DNA from: CAYYYG01 sp964476135 | GTDB taxonomy: Bacteria > Patescibacteriota > Microgenomatia > UBA1406 > GWC2-37-13 | NCBI GenBank assembly: GCA_964476135.1 | Contig: CAYYYG010000013.1 | Location: 1-27,357, forward strand | Direction of reading: 5' to 3' | DNA: 27,357 nt | In this document: piece by piece, positions 1-8,528 of the stretch | How the letters are laid out: every line of letters begins with the position of its first letter | How positions within the stretch are numbered: position 1 is the stretch's first letter | The notes under the pieces: generated by a model | Database searches by the model: none | What the model was told of the DNA's origin: nothing | Seen by the model: only the letters and a program-made list of their open reading frames with translations | Position numbers and translations under genes: made by a program

Positions 1-241
1 TTTCAGAAATATCAGATTTCTTCGTATGATCGGCCAAAACTATTTTAAGTTTGTCATACTTGGAGATTATGTTTAAGGTTTTCCAGATTAATTTAGAAAA
101 TGGACTGAGACTTGTTTTTGCGCTTAATTCTGCATCCAAAGTACTCGGATCCACGCCATCCTTAGCAAGAGCAAGACCAGTTTCGTTTGAGAAATTGGCG
201 AACTGAGTTGTGTGATTAAATGATTCTAAATACAATCCCAT
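1..241 (-). CDS. Hypothetical protein, 3' part beyond window
   Basis: An open frame reads leftwards from an ATG at 239-241 for 80 codons with no stop and leaves the window. The visible part begins MGLYLESFNHTTQFANFSNE and has no signal peptide or membrane segment; it looks like a soluble, mostly helical protein. I do not recognise the family. A minus-strand TATAAT at 255-260 lies 13 nt before the ATG, so the leader would be only a few nucleotides. It is divergent from the secreted fusion gene at 382. A real gene is likely because the frame is open to the edge and has a promoter, but no function can be given. Confidence 0.6.
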   Translation of the reverse strand, partial: MGLYLESFNHTTQFANFSNETGLALAKDGVDPSTLDAELSAKTSLSPFSKLIWKTLNIISKYDKLKIVLADHTKKSDISE

Positions 242-369
242 AGTAAATATACATATTATATCAGTATAAATAATATATTGTTTAATATATATAATCGTTA
301 TTAAGAAAACTGTTCATTAGTGTTTATATATACCTATAGTAGTATAAAAAAAGAGTGCAGTTATTATGC

Positions 370-375
370 TATACT
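370..375 (+). promoter_or_regulatory. Extended -10 element (TGCTATACT) fixing the start at 382
   Basis: TATACT with an upstream TGC (367-369) forms an extended -10 box. Its last base is 6 nt before the ATG at 382, so transcription should start at or next to that ATG. This argues against the in-frame GTG at 355, which lies upstream of the predicted transcript. Confidence 0.6.
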
Positions 376-381
376 CTAAAT

Positions 382-2733
382 ATGTACGGCAAATTGATCA
401 TAGTTTTTATTTTAATTACAATCATCATTTTTCCGATTAAAACCCATGCTCAGTCGGGTGTTTTCCAGCCAACTTCGCCATATTATGCAACGTTTTATTA
501 TCAATGGTATACAACTCCAGTTTCCGACAGTTCATGGGGCTATTGGGCAGATCATGGTAACTCTCCTCCAAATACCTGGTTTTCTAAGTATTTGCCAGAT
601 CCGCGTCCAGCCGAATTTAATCCGTCGGCGGAGCTTTACAGCAGTAATGATTACACTAATTTCAGATGGCAGGTGGGGAAAATGAAAGAAGCTAGACTTG
701 AGGTGGCGATCGCTTCGTGGTTTGGATCGCAAACAAGGGAAGATACTTCATTTAGGAACATTATTACATCATTCATGGGTCGTACCGACAATCCGTATCC
801 TAATTTACGCTGGGCGCTTTATTATGAAGATGAAGGCTTTGCCGATCCCTCTGTTTCGACGCTTGTGACGGATTTGAACTATATTAAAAATAGCTACGCT
901 TCAAGCCCGTATTTTTTGAAAGTAAACGGTAAACCGGTTATTTTTGTTTATGCTGGCGCAAACGATACACCAGGAACAATGCCGAGTCGGTGGAAAGATG
1001 CCAACTTGCAATCAGGTAATTTTTTTTATATCGTCCTCAAGGTATTCAGTGGATATGCAATCGACCCAAATCAGCCGGATAGCTGGCATCAATATGCACC
1101 GGCAGCCAGGTCCGGCACATATGCTCCATATTCCGCATTTGTAAGTCCTGGATTTTATCTTGATGATGGAGTATCTGCCGAAAGACTTTCACGCAATCCG
1201 GTTGAGTTCGAAAATGCAGTGAAAGCAATGGTTTCCAGCTCGGTTGACTGGAAGCTTGTCGAAACCTGGAACGAATGGGGAGAGGGTACTTCGGTTGAGC
1301 CGGGCGATGCGGTAAAGTTTAACCCGCAGAGCGGCAGGGATGAATTGGATCCGGCCGGCTACGCTTTTAAGAATTTATATATTGATATTTTGAACCGGAA
1401 TCTGCCTCCGCTCGAGGGAGGGCTGGTTATAACGTCTACCCCTACTCCCACACCGCCAGTAACAGGTGGGGTAGATCCGATTGTGGTAGCTGCCGGCGAC
1501 ATGGTTGCCGATCTTAAGGTTTCTCCAAGAAGTAAACATACAGAGGTATCGGATCTTATCATCGCACAGAATGCTGATGCTGTGCTTGCAATCGGAGATG
1601 TTCAATATGAATATGGTCAATGGGCGAATTTCATGCAGTATTACGAACCAACTTGGGGCCGATTCAAGAACATCACCTTTCCGGCGGTGGGTAACCATGA
1701 ATATCTCGATTCCATCGGTTCTACTCAACTGGCAAACCCCGACTGTGATGTGATGATCCAAAATGATCCACGCTCTTATGCTTGTGGATACTTTGACTAC
1801 TATAATGGAAAGGGGAATCTTACCGGACGGGCAGGCGAGCGGGGAAAAGGTTATTATGCCTTTAATATAGGCAACTGGCGGCTGTATGCGTTAAACTCAA
1901 ACTGCAGCGGTGCTGGTCGGCCGGGTTGTAATGAAAATTCAGTTCAATATCAGTGGTTCAAGAACGACCTGACCGCTAATCCTAAATACTGTTCAATGGT
2001 TTTTATGCATCATCCATATCTTACTTCCGACGAAAGGGATCACTTGGCTAGCACACCTAACTCGTATGATTCCGAAAACTTGGAACCGCTGCTGCAGCTT
2101 TTTTACAACGCAGGCGGCGATGTGTATCTGGCCGGCCATACCCATTTATATGAGAGATACTCCCCTTATAAGCCGGGACAGGTCGTCACTGTGCCGCTTT
2201 ACCCATTTAACGGCACTCGAAGCGGTAACGTATCAGATCCGATAAGTGACGACATTTATGGCATAAGGCAATTCATTGTCGGTACCGGAGGAAAGAACGT
2301 GTATGCACCTGATAATATGACCCCATACGATCAGTACCCCGATCCGGACGGAGACAAACTTGAAACAATGAGTGTTGTGCATAGTAACGACACCAACACA
2401 TTTGGCATATTAAAAATGAAATTGCGTAGCGAAGGCTACGATTGGCAATTTATTTCAACTGCAACATCCACTCAGTTTACAGATAGCGGGACCAGTTTCT
2501 GCCATGTTGCTCCAAACGGCCCAACAGTCACTCCCACTCCCACGGTAAGCGCATGTAATTTGAAATCTTCGGGTGATGCAGACTGCAATGGAACAGTAAA
2601 TCTGGTTGATTTTGAAATATTCCGCAAAGAATACAGTGGAACCCAAAATACAAAAGAAGCTGATTTCGACAAAGATAACTCTGTATCCATTATCGATTTC
2701 GAAATCTGGCGCAAGGGTTATTTTCCGGTATAA
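382..2733 (+). CDS. Secreted GH99-like / metallophosphoesterase / dockerin fusion protein
   Basis: A 783-residue exported protein. Residues 1-23 are a signal peptide ending near THA. Residues ~35-340 resemble the GH99/WbsX-like family (TIM-barrel, mannan-type glycan hydrolases), with the hallmark ETWNEWGEGTSVEPG at 294-308. A Thr/Pro linker (TPTPTPP) leads to a calcineurin-like metallophosphoesterase at ~368-695: GD at 372-373, GD at 405-406, GNHE around 437-440, HH at 543-544 and GHTH at 585-588, as in purple acid phosphatases. A second PT-rich linker precedes a C-terminal dockerin-like module (731-783) with two calcium loops of D-x-D-x-N/D pattern, each followed by DFEIFRKEY or DFEIWRKGY. 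Domain calls are motif-based; substrate is unknown. No cohesin gene is visible, so the dockerin partner is elsewhere or absent. Confidence 0.85.
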   Translation: MYGKLIIVFILITIIIFPIKTHAQSGVFQPTSPYYATFYYQWYTTPVSDSSWGYWADHGNSPPNTWFSKYLPDPRPAEFNPSAELYSSNDYTNFRWQVGKMKEARLEVAIASWFGSQTREDTSFRNIITSFMGRTDNPYPNLRWALYYEDEGFADPSVSTLVTDLNYIKNSYASSPYFLKVNGKPVIFVYAGANDTPGTMPSRWKDANLQSGNFFYIVLKVFSGYAIDPNQPDSWHQYAPAARSGTYAPYSAFVSPGFYLDDGVSAERLSRNPVEFENAVKAMVSSSVDWKLVETWNEWGEGTSVEPGDAVKFNPQSGRDELDPAGYAFKNLYIDILNRNLPPLEGGLVITSTPTPTPPVTGGVDPIVVAAGDMVADLKVSPRSKHTEVSDLIIAQNADAVLAIGDVQYEYGQWANFMQYYEPTWGRFKNITFPAVGNHEYLDSIGSTQLANPDCDVMIQNDPRSYACGYFDYYNGKGNLTGRAGERGKGYYAFNIGNWRLYALNSNCSGAGRPGCNENSVQYQWFKNDLTANPKYCSMVFMHHPYLTSDERDHLASTPNSYDSENLEPLLQLFYNAGGDVYLAGHTHLYERYSPYKPGQVVTVPLYPFNGTRSGNVSDPISDDIYGIRQFIVGTGGKNVYAPDNMTPYDQYPDPDGDKLETMSVVHSNDTNTFGILKMKLRSEGYDWQFISTATSTQFTDSGTSFCHVAPNGPTVTPTPTVSACNLKSSGDADCNGTVNLVDFEIFRKEYSGTQNTKEADFDKDNSVSIIDFEIWRKGYFPV

Positions 2734-2740
2734 TTGAAAG

Positions 2741-3283
2741 ATGAAAAAAATAGATAAACTCTGGGAATCCTCTGGTAGCCGCACGGTTTATACGTCGAAA
2801 TTTCTGACCGTTTATGAAGAAAATATCAAGCTTCCGAACGGATCTAAATTAGATAATTATAGTCTGGTGAAGTTACCGAGCGCGGTGACTATAGTTGCGA
2901 CCGATACCCGAGGTAATCTAATCGCGCAAAGAGAATATAAGCATGCGGCGGGCAAATTTCTTTTGGTTTTACCAGCGGGACACGTAGAGGATGGAGAAGA
3001 GGCAGTTGCGGCCGCCAAGCGCGAACTTGAAGAGGAAACGGGCTATGCCGGAGGTCAATTTAGACACATAACTTCGTTTTACGAGTATCCTACCAAGTGT
3101 CTGCATACCATATCGGTGGTAAGGGCTGAAATGGTTGAATTATCAGGAAAAATAAGCAGGGAGCCGACCGAATTTATAGAGCAGCGTCTTATTCCTGTAT
3201 CTGAAATAAGCAAAATGGTTTTGGAGGGAGCATTTGCGACTGCGGGCTCAACTGCTGCGATCGCAGTTTGCGGTCTGATTTGA
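2741..3283 (+). CDS. Nudix hydrolase, ADP-ribose pyrophosphatase type
   Basis: A 180-residue cytoplasmic hydrolase of nucleoside diphosphates linked to another moiety. The Nudix box is perfect: G80, E86, R94-E95, E98-E99 and G101 fit G-x5-E-x7-R-E-U-x-E-E-x-G-U and would bind the catalytic divalent metal. The N-terminal part (WESSGSRTVYTSKFLTVYEE) and the LPAGHVEDGE stretch resemble ADP-ribose or ADP-sugar pyrophosphatases, but substrate is not determined by the motif. TATAAT at 2729-2734 overlaps the stop codon of the previous gene and ends 6 nt before this ATG, so the gene has its own leaderless promoter despite being only 7 nt downstream. Confidence 0.88.
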   Translation: MKKIDKLWESSGSRTVYTSKFLTVYEENIKLPNGSKLDNYSLVKLPSAVTIVATDTRGNLIAQREYKHAAGKFLLVLPAGHVEDGEEAVAAAKRELEEETGYAGGQFRHITSFYEYPTKCLHTISVVRAEMVELSGKISREPTEFIEQRLIPVSEISKMVLEGAFATAGSTAAIAVCGLI

Positions 3284-3295
3284 TATCATGAAAGT

Positions 3296-3553
3296 ATGAC
3301 TCATGATTTGGAAAAAGCGCTGGATAGAGTTTCACATCTTAAAATCGTTAAAATCTACGAGAGTAAATCGAAGCTCTTTTTCTATCAATTCTTCTCCGGA
3401 ATGGCCTACGGTTTTGGTGCATTTTTTGGGGCTACGATACTGGTGGCCCTTATTATTTTTCTGCTTTCACAGTTTCAATGGGTGCCTTTTATAGGAGCGT
3501 TTCTTGCAGATTTAATGCAATATTTGGAGTCGGCAAGAAGTAATCGTTTTTAA
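3296..3553 (+). CDS. Small DUF5665-like membrane protein
   Basis: An 85-residue protein with an N-terminal soluble helix (residues 1-30), then a hydrophobic hairpin-like region at ~33-75 rich in Gly and Ala (GMAYGFGAFFGATILVAL followed by IFLLSQ and a WVPFIGAFLADL segment). Length and the GxGxxxGAT-LxxxxxxLL-xxVPxIG pattern fit DUF5665, a widespread small inner-membrane family of unknown function. A TATCAT box at 3284-3289 ends 6 nt before the ATG, directly after the stop of the Nudix gene. No functional link to the neighbours can be shown. Confidence 0.7.
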   Translation: MTHDLEKALDRVSHLKIVKIYESKSKLFFYQFFSGMAYGFGAFFGATILVALIIFLLSQFQWVPFIGAFLADLMQYLESARSNRF

Positions 3554-3560
3554 ACTGCAC

Positions 3561-3589
3561 TTGTGTCACACAACACGTAGTGTTATCAT
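3561..3589 (+). promoter_or_regulatory. sodA promoter with two overlapping palindromes
   Basis: The -35 is TTGTGT (3561-3566) and the -10 is TATCAT (3584-3589), with a 17-bp spacer; the ATG follows after 6 nt. Two 13-bp inverted repeats of identical 5-3-5 layout cover it: TTGTGTCACACAA (3561-3573) over the -35 and AACACGTAGTGTT (3572-3584) across the spacer to the first -10 base. This is the geometry expected of repressor operators. The regulator is not identifiable from the window. Confidence 0.6.
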
Positions 3590-3595
3590 GTTTGT

Positions 3596-4177
3596 ATGAT
3601 ACACCAACTACCAAAACTAACCTACGAATACAACGCTCTTGAGCCACACATTGATGCACAGACAATGGAGATTCATTACACCAAGCATCATCAGACTTAT
3701 GTCACTAACCTAAACACAGTTCTCAGTAAATATCCAGATCTGGCAGAAAAGGATCTGAAAGAACTTATATCTAGTATCAAGTCACTTAAGATGGAAGAAA
3801 AGGACCGCACCATGCTCCAAAATAACGGCGGTGGACATCTGAACCATTCATTTTTTTGGGAAATTATGGGGCCAAAAAAGGAGATTAATGAAGATTTAAG
3901 ATCACGTATCGAAAAGAAGTTCGGCACACTCGATGAATTTAGGACTCAATTCAGCCAAGCGGCAACAACCAGATTCGGCTCCGGCTGGGCATGGCTAGTC
4001 GAGGATGGAAAAAAAGAACTACAGCTATATTCCACAGCAAACCAGGATTCGCCCTATATGTCGGGTCACACCCCGCTTATCGGTTTAGATGTCTGGGAGC
4101 ATGCATACTATCTTAAGTATCAGAATCGACGACCAGACTATATAAAAGGTTGGTGGAATGTACTTAAACTGATATAA
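3596..4177 (+). CDS. sodA: Superoxide dismutase, Mn/Fe family (Mn-type residues)
   Basis: A 193-residue cytoplasmic enzyme that converts superoxide to peroxide and oxygen; the length is normal for the family. Metal ligands are visible: H27 (in HYTKHHQTY), H84 (in GGHLNHSFFW), D165 and H169 (in DVWEHAYYLKY). The Gly-rich GGGHLNH segment together with the later NQDSPYM, which supplies the active-site Gln, is the Mn-type arrangement; Fe-types usually carry the Gln in the first segment. A cambialistic enzyme cannot be excluded. It is transcribed from its own promoter with two overlapping inverted repeats. Its end overlaps by 14 bp the convergent MsrQ-like gene. Confidence 0.92.
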   Translation: MIHQLPKLTYEYNALEPHIDAQTMEIHYTKHHQTYVTNLNTVLSKYPDLAEKDLKELISSIKSLKMEEKDRTMLQNNGGGHLNHSFFWEIMGPKKEINEDLRSRIEKKFGTLDEFRTQFSQAATTRFGSGWAWLVEDGKKELQLYSTANQDSPYMSGHTPLIGLDVWEHAYYLKYQNRRPDYIKGWWNVLKLI

Positions 4178-4733
4178 GGTTTTTTTTGCGGGATTGTTTG
4201 TAGATTTGTGCTATTTTTAGGGCTATATATATTCCGCCAAGAATATAGAATTTTTCAGGTTCTCCCTCCATCATGCTGCCGTGATAGAGTGCGGCAAAAA
4301 AAACGGCGTAAACAATGCGGTGTAGCCGTTTCCAGTTACGCTTAAGGAGTCGTGTCGCGATATTATTTGACGTGAGTCCTAAAATAAGCATTCCATTACC
4401 GGCGATTGCTCCCCAGAAAAGAGGGGAACCCGGGTAGGCGAATAAATCATTTACGGAAACAACCGATGTGAATATCATTCCCTGGGCATGAAAAAGATAA
4501 AGCCAGACATCAGCTACACCAAGTTCACGCCGATACGATAAAATTTTTGCAAAATATTTGTTCGGAAAAACGATAGCAAGTGGTTTGATAAGTAATATAA
4601 ACGCTAACAGGTTCAGCGACCAGGAACCGTATTGCTTCAATTGTCCGGGGTCATGGCGGACATACGTCAGAATGGCTAGAAATAAAGGGATCAGGAGATA
4701 ACTGATTATCTGAACAGTTTTTCTTTCGTTCAT
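4164..4733 (-). CDS. MsrQ/ferric-reductase-like heme membrane protein
   Basis: A 189-residue inner-membrane protein with about five hydrophobic segments. The ferric-reductase-like transmembrane family is suggested by ordered His-containing motifs: RRELGVADVWLYLFHAQGMIF, then KRLHRIVYAVFFAALYHGSM, which would supply heme ligands. In MsrQ this b-heme protein feeds electrons to the periplasmic methionine sulfoxide reductase MsrP; no msrP is present here, so the partner is unknown. The start is set at 4733 rather than the in-frame ATG at 4748 because TATAAT (complement 4740-4745) lies between them and ends 6 nt before the 4733 ATG. Proximity to sodA may hint at oxidative-stress roles, but they are on opposite strands. 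Confidence 0.72.
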   Translation of the reverse strand: MNERKTVQIISYLLIPLFLAILTYVRHDPGQLKQYGSWSLNLLAFILLIKPLAIVFPNKYFAKILSYRRELGVADVWLYLFHAQGMIFTSVVSVNDLFAYPGSPLFWGAIAGNGMLILGLTSNNIATRLLKRNWKRLHRIVYAVFFAALYHGSMMEGEPEKFYILGGIYIALKIAQIYKQSRKKNLISV

Positions 4734-4739
4734 AGGTGT

Positions 4740-4745
4740 ATTATA
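4740..4745 (-). promoter_or_regulatory. -10 box TATAAT fixing the start at 4733
   Basis: The minus strand reads ATG-TATAAT-ACACCT-ATG. The first ATG (4748) overlaps the promoter region and would not be in the mRNA; the second (4733) is 6 nt beyond the -10 box. Confidence 0.65.
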
Positions 4746-4754
4746 CATGAGGAA

Positions 4755-5309
4755 TTATCGCGGGAGAAGGCTCCTGCGTAAATATACAGTGCCCGAAGGT
4801 TTTTTCGGGGTTATCGAACCTAGCACGCTTCTTATCTCTTCAAGTTTTCTCGCTGGCCGGCTGATATTGATAATGTGAATCCTGTCTTCAAGAGCTGGGC
4901 TATACAGTGTGATAGTTCCATAATCAAATAATTTACCCACCATACTTTGATCAAGGTCGAATAATTGAATGTGCTCACAATTATAAATTTCTTCTTTCTG
5001 AAAAAGGAAGCCTTTGTTGTGAATTATCTCTTTTGGCCGGATTTCGTAATATTCATGGACCCATTGTATCGCTATATATATAACTATGGTAATTTCAACA
5101 ACTGCAAGCGCGACAATCACATAGGTATCCCACATATAAAGCATTTCAAGAGTGCTTTTTTCCAGCCCGAGATAGGGAAGTGGAATACGAATGAGTAGTC
5201 GAACGAGTACGAAAATTATGCGAATCGCAATAAGCTTGAAAATAAGAACTACAGTACTCCCTCGAATTTGCAGCGGCTCTATATGGATTTCCTGACTTGT
5301 TTCATACAT
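4755..5309 (-). CDS. Bacterial PH-domain (bPH2/DUF304) membrane protein
   Basis: A 184-residue protein with two transmembrane stretches (~20-42 and ~60-83) followed by a cytoplasmic bPH2-like domain (~88-165): YYEIRPKEIIHNKGFLFQKE, an IQLFDLDQS-type segment and FDYGTITLYSPA. This is the usual layout of DUF304 membrane proteins, whose molecular role is poorly defined. A minus-strand TATAAT at 5336-5341 is 26 nt before the ATG, so this gene has a short leader, unlike most neighbours; I see no clear Shine-Dalgarno site. The MsrQ-like gene starts 21 nt after its stop. Confidence 0.75.
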   Translation of the reverse strand: MYETSQEIHIEPLQIRGSTVVLIFKLIAIRIIFVLVRLLIRIPLPYLGLEKSTLEMLYMWDTYVIVALAVVEITIVIYIAIQWVHEYYEIRPKEIIHNKGFLFQKEEIYNCEHIQLFDLDQSMVGKLFDYGTITLYSPALEDRIHIINISRPARKLEEIRSVLGSITPKKPSGTVYLRRSLLPR

Positions 5310-5431
5310 AAGTGACAGGAACTGAAGACAATCTTATTATACTATTTTTTTTGCAAATGGAAGCAGATTTTGGCTTTATGATAATAAAATATGTATATTT
5401 GTTAAACGCGATTTTTAGGGATTTGCGTCGA

Positions 5432-5459
5432 TTGCGTGCTTATGTTCTGGGTGTATAAT
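5432..5459 (+). promoter_or_regulatory. Promoter TTGCGT-N16-TATAAT for the gene at 5465
   Basis: -35 TTGCGT at 5432-5437, 16-bp spacer, consensus -10 TATAAT at 5454-5459. The ATG at 5465 follows after 5 nt, predicting a leaderless or nearly leaderless message. Confidence 0.6.
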
Positions 5460-5464
5460 TTGGC

Positions 5465-7153
5465 ATGCTTAGAAAATTTCCTAAAATGTTTTTTGGCGAC
5501 TCGGTTTTTTTTGTCTCAATATTGTCACTCGCATACATGCTGTATTTTTTGTTTACATCAGTTAAGTACGTTTGCGATCGTCAAGTCTGTGATTTGAGTA
5601 TTATTTCTACGTATTTTCATGATTTTGTATACCATGGGGCGGTCGCGTCTGCTGCGTTCAAAGCATTGCCTTTCCGCCTGCCCGTATTTGCCGGAGAGAG
5701 CATGCAGGGGTACCATTATCTCTATAATTTATTACTTTCATTTGTGCTTTCGCTTGGAGTGCAGCTCCCAAACGCATACTGGCACGTTATGCCGGTCTTG
5801 TATTATGTCGCGATACTTTTTCTGTTGCAGAAGTTTTCAAAACGAATAGATTCGAGTCCGATTTTTCTTACTACAGTCTATTTTTTTTACTTTTTCGGCG
5901 GTACAGCAAGTTATGTCGCTACTCTGATTTTTAAGAAGTCAGTATTCGGATACGGAGTGTCTTCTTTATTGCACACAAGCACCATGTTTTTGTATCCGAC
6001 GGTCGCTTATTCTATGATCTTAATGTTTGTTATATGGATGAAATTGTTCGACAAAAATAGCTTATTTCGTGCTTTACAGATCGGAGTGATTTTATTTCTG
6101 CTAATGGGAACAAAGTTTTACGCAGGAGCAACTATGATGGTGATCGTTTTCGTCGATGAGATAATCTGGCATTTCAGAAAAAATTGTACCGTGTTTATAA
6201 ATCTGGCAGGAAAAATAGTTGTTTACTTAGTTTGTATTTTACTAGCGCTATATGTTTTTTATAATTTTCCGTACTCGCTTAACAAAGAACCGGTATTCGG
6301 TTGGGCGCCTTTGGCAGCAGTACACCAGGTAATAGAGGATGAGTATTCTTATCCTTTGAAAAATATCGCTATGGCTCGGGATACTCTATACAGCATGGGC
6401 AAGTTTTCACCACGGCTCATAGTAATCGAATCCGGAAGTATACTACTCTTCATTTTCCATCATTTCGGAACAAGGATTTTGGGATTTTTATATCTGCTTC
6501 GACTTATTTTAAGTAGAAAATCCTCAAGAGTCGATATAGCAATGTTTGTTGGCGTCGTGTTTTCTTTTCTTTGCGGAATATTGTTTGTCCAGCGCGGCGC
6601 GCACTGGTGGAACGCCCTGCAGTTTCATTACTATACTGCAGTAATTTTAACAATCTATACAGCAAGATTCGTCTATGAATCGATATTGTCGAATGTGGGA
6701 GTAAACAGGATTGGTAAATTTGCGATCATTTCGCTTATATGTATAACAACCATACCAAACGCGATTGAAAAAATGATCGAATTCCAAAAAACTTCACGGC
6801 ATGTAATTTCTTCAGATGAGTTAAAGGCACTTAATAAGCTCTCCAGTTTAGCTGACGGCATTGTTTTTACTGTTCCGCTTATAGCTGATACCGCCTATAT
6901 TTCGGCGTTTTCAGGCAAGACTGTTTATTATGCCGATGAGCAGATGCTGCAAAATAATGGTATAAATTATGAGGCAAGACAAGATGTCCTTAGACATCCG
7001 GAAAGCATCGATCTTAACTCCATTAATGCCAAATATGTTTATTTGTTGCAGTCAGACCCAATGAGTAAACTTTTTTACGAAAAAGCAAAAGGAACTAGTT
7101 ATGTAGAAATCTATAGGAATAAATCGGTTGTCCTGCTCCTCAAAAGCGACTGA
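5465..7153 (+). CDS. Polytopic membrane protein, possible GT-C-type glycosyltransferase
   Basis: A 562-residue protein with roughly ten or more transmembrane segments over residues ~10-440, then a soluble C-terminal domain of about 115 residues. The first large loop after TM1 contains acidic residues (CDRQVCDLS) and is followed by GESMQGYHYLYNLLLSF, a layout seen in GT-C glycosyltransferases that use lipid-linked sugars, where an early-loop Asp is catalytic. That assignment is inference from layout; no diagnostic motif is conclusive. An O-antigen-type or other uncharacterised envelope membrane protein is equally possible. It has a clear promoter and stands between a minus-strand gene and the phosphatase gene. 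Confidence 0.6.
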   Translation: MLRKFPKMFFGDSVFFVSILSLAYMLYFLFTSVKYVCDRQVCDLSIISTYFHDFVYHGAVASAAFKALPFRLPVFAGESMQGYHYLYNLLLSFVLSLGVQLPNAYWHVMPVLYYVAILFLLQKFSKRIDSSPIFLTTVYFFYFFGGTASYVATLIFKKSVFGYGVSSLLHTSTMFLYPTVAYSMILMFVIWMKLFDKNSLFRALQIGVILFLLMGTKFYAGATMMVIVFVDEIIWHFRKNCTVFINLAGKIVVYLVCILLALYVFYNFPYSLNKEPVFGWAPLAAVHQVIEDEYSYPLKNIAMARDTLYSMGKFSPRLIVIESGSILLFIFHHFGTRILGFLYLLRLILSRKSSRVDIAMFVGVVFSFLCGILFVQRGAHWWNALQFHYYTAVILTIYTARFVYESILSNVGVNRIGKFAIISLICITTIPNAIEKMIEFQKTSRHVISSDELKALNKLSSLADGIVFTVPLIADTAYISAFSGKTVYYADEQMLQNNGINYEARQDVLRHPESIDLNSINAKYVYLLQSDPMSKLFYEKAKGTSYVEIYRNKSVVLLLKSD

Positions 7154-7178
7154 TGTACTTTACTGATATAATTACAAA

Positions 7179-7799
7179 ATGAAAGTATATTTTGTTCGCC
7201 ATGGCGAGAGTCGTGATAACATAAGAGGTATTCATCAGACAGGCGTGACGCCTTTATCAGATTTGGGCCGCCGCCAGGCTTATACCGTTGCCGGCAGATT
7301 TACCAACATACCAATCGACGCCGCCTTTTCTTCCGATTTTTTGCGGGCTTCAGAAACGGCGCGGGCGATCAGAAATGTCATATCCGTTCGAGTCAAGCAT
7401 CTTGATTTATTGCGTGAAATCAAACGACCGACCGAAATTGAGGGTTTGTCTCACCGCGATCGCGAAGCTTTGAGAGTGCACGATCTCATACATGAAAACC
7501 GCAATAATCCGGATTGGCACTTTTCGGATGAAGAAAATTTTTACGACCTAAAGAATAGGGCGGAAAAATTTATAGAATTTCTTAATAAAAGAAATAATAA
7601 AAACGTCTTGGTTGTCAGCCATGGAATTATGCTAAGAACCATAGTCGGATGTATGATATTCGGAAATCATTTTTCTCCTGATATATTTACGGCGATGTGC
7701 ATGCAAATGAGAATCAAGAATACGGGAATAACGCTCTGTGAACGCACCCGCCATGGCTGGAAGCTGGTCGTATGGAACGATCATGCGCATCTAGGATAA
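7179..7799 (+). CDS. Histidine phosphatase family protein (phosphoglycerate mutase-like)
   Basis: A 206-residue protein with the family's catalytic RHG motif at residues 7-9 (FVRHGES; H8 is the phospho-acceptor), the SDFLRASETA segment with a phosphate-binding Arg, an acidic EIKRPTEIEG stretch and the second His at 148 (VVSHGIML). Members are phosphatases or mutases of sugar phosphates, nucleotides or cofactor precursors; substrate cannot be read from sequence. TATAAT at 7167-7172 is 6 nt before the ATG. The stop is 1 nt from the convergent AlkD-like gene. Confidence 0.85.
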   Translation: MKVYFVRHGESRDNIRGIHQTGVTPLSDLGRRQAYTVAGRFTNIPIDAAFSSDFLRASETARAIRNVISVRVKHLDLLREIKRPTEIEGLSHRDREALRVHDLIHENRNNPDWHFSDEENFYDLKNRAEKFIEFLNKRNNKNVLVVSHGIMLRTIVGCMIFGNHFSPDIFTAMCMQMRIKNTGITLCERTRHGWKLVVWNDHAHLG

Positions 7800-7800
7800 A

Positions 7801-8499
7801 CTACATATAGATTTTCCTTAATTGTGGTTCGAATTTTTCCAATGCGTATCTTAACATCGTCCTTGGCATCGTTTTTGCATACCTGTCGAGAAATTTTTTT
7901 TCAGAATCAATACTTCTTTTTCCGATCTCCCTGAGCATCCATCCGACAGCTTTGTGAATAAGGTCGTGTTTATCGTGAACTAATTTTTCCGCGATAGCAA
8001 GTGCCGTATCAAATTCATTGTTTTTTATGAAGTGAAAGCAGGCGATCATGGCTATCCGTCTTTCCCATATGTTATCCGATCGGGCCAAGGTGAAAAGGAT
8101 ATCTTTAGGACGGTCCATGAGATATGCTCCTACAATTTTATCCGCCGATGAATCTACAAGATCCCAATTGTTCACTTGCCGCTTATTTTGTATATAGAAA
8201 CTATAAAATTTTTCTCTTTCTTCCAAGCTGGATTTATTAAATTTTTCAATCAAGATAAAAATAGCGAGCAGCCTTTCTTCATGGATTTTTGAATGGAGTA
8301 GAATTTCCACATCATCTATTTTGATGATCCGGAATTCTTTTGCAATTTTTCTGGTTTGAGGTACGGTAAGACCGATAAAAACATCGCCTTCGCCATACTC
8401 TCCTTTTCCTGTCTTAAAAAATTTTTGCGAAATCGTCGCTCTTTTATTATTACTGATTTTTTTCATTTCATTCCTGAGCCGGCTTATGGTATTATTCAT
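7801..8499 (-). CDS. DNA alkylation repair protein, AlkD-like HEAT-repeat glycosylase
   Basis: A 232-residue all-helical protein. AlkD-type enzymes excise bulky alkylated bases, gripping DNA with stacked HEAT-like repeats. Visible family hallmarks are VFIGLTVPQTRKIAKEF near the N-terminus, NNWDLVDSSADKIVG (Trp and Asp of the catalytic cleft), NIWERRIAMIACF (Arg) and KAVGWMLREIGKR. Length fits the family. A TATAAA box (complement 8507-8512) ends 7 nt before the ATG. It diverges from the RHH fusion gene with only 29 bp between starts, so the two promoters are packed into one short AT-rich gap. Confidence 0.83.
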   Translation of the reverse strand: MNNTISRLRNEMKKISNNKRATISQKFFKTGKGEYGEGDVFIGLTVPQTRKIAKEFRIIKIDDVEILLHSKIHEERLLAIFILIEKFNKSSLEEREKFYSFYIQNKRQVNNWDLVDSSADKIVGAYLMDRPKDILFTLARSDNIWERRIAMIACFHFIKNNEFDTALAIAEKLVHDKHDLIHKAVGWMLREIGKRSIDSEKKFLDRYAKTMPRTMLRYALEKFEPQLRKIYM

Positions 8500-8528
8500 A
8501 CTATCTTTTATAAAATTTATTATAAAGC

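Noticed and set aside
1375..1761. 128-codon minus-strand frame opposite the secreted fusion gene
   Set aside because: Lies entirely antisense to the linker and metallophosphoesterase coding region and has no family resemblance; shadow frame.
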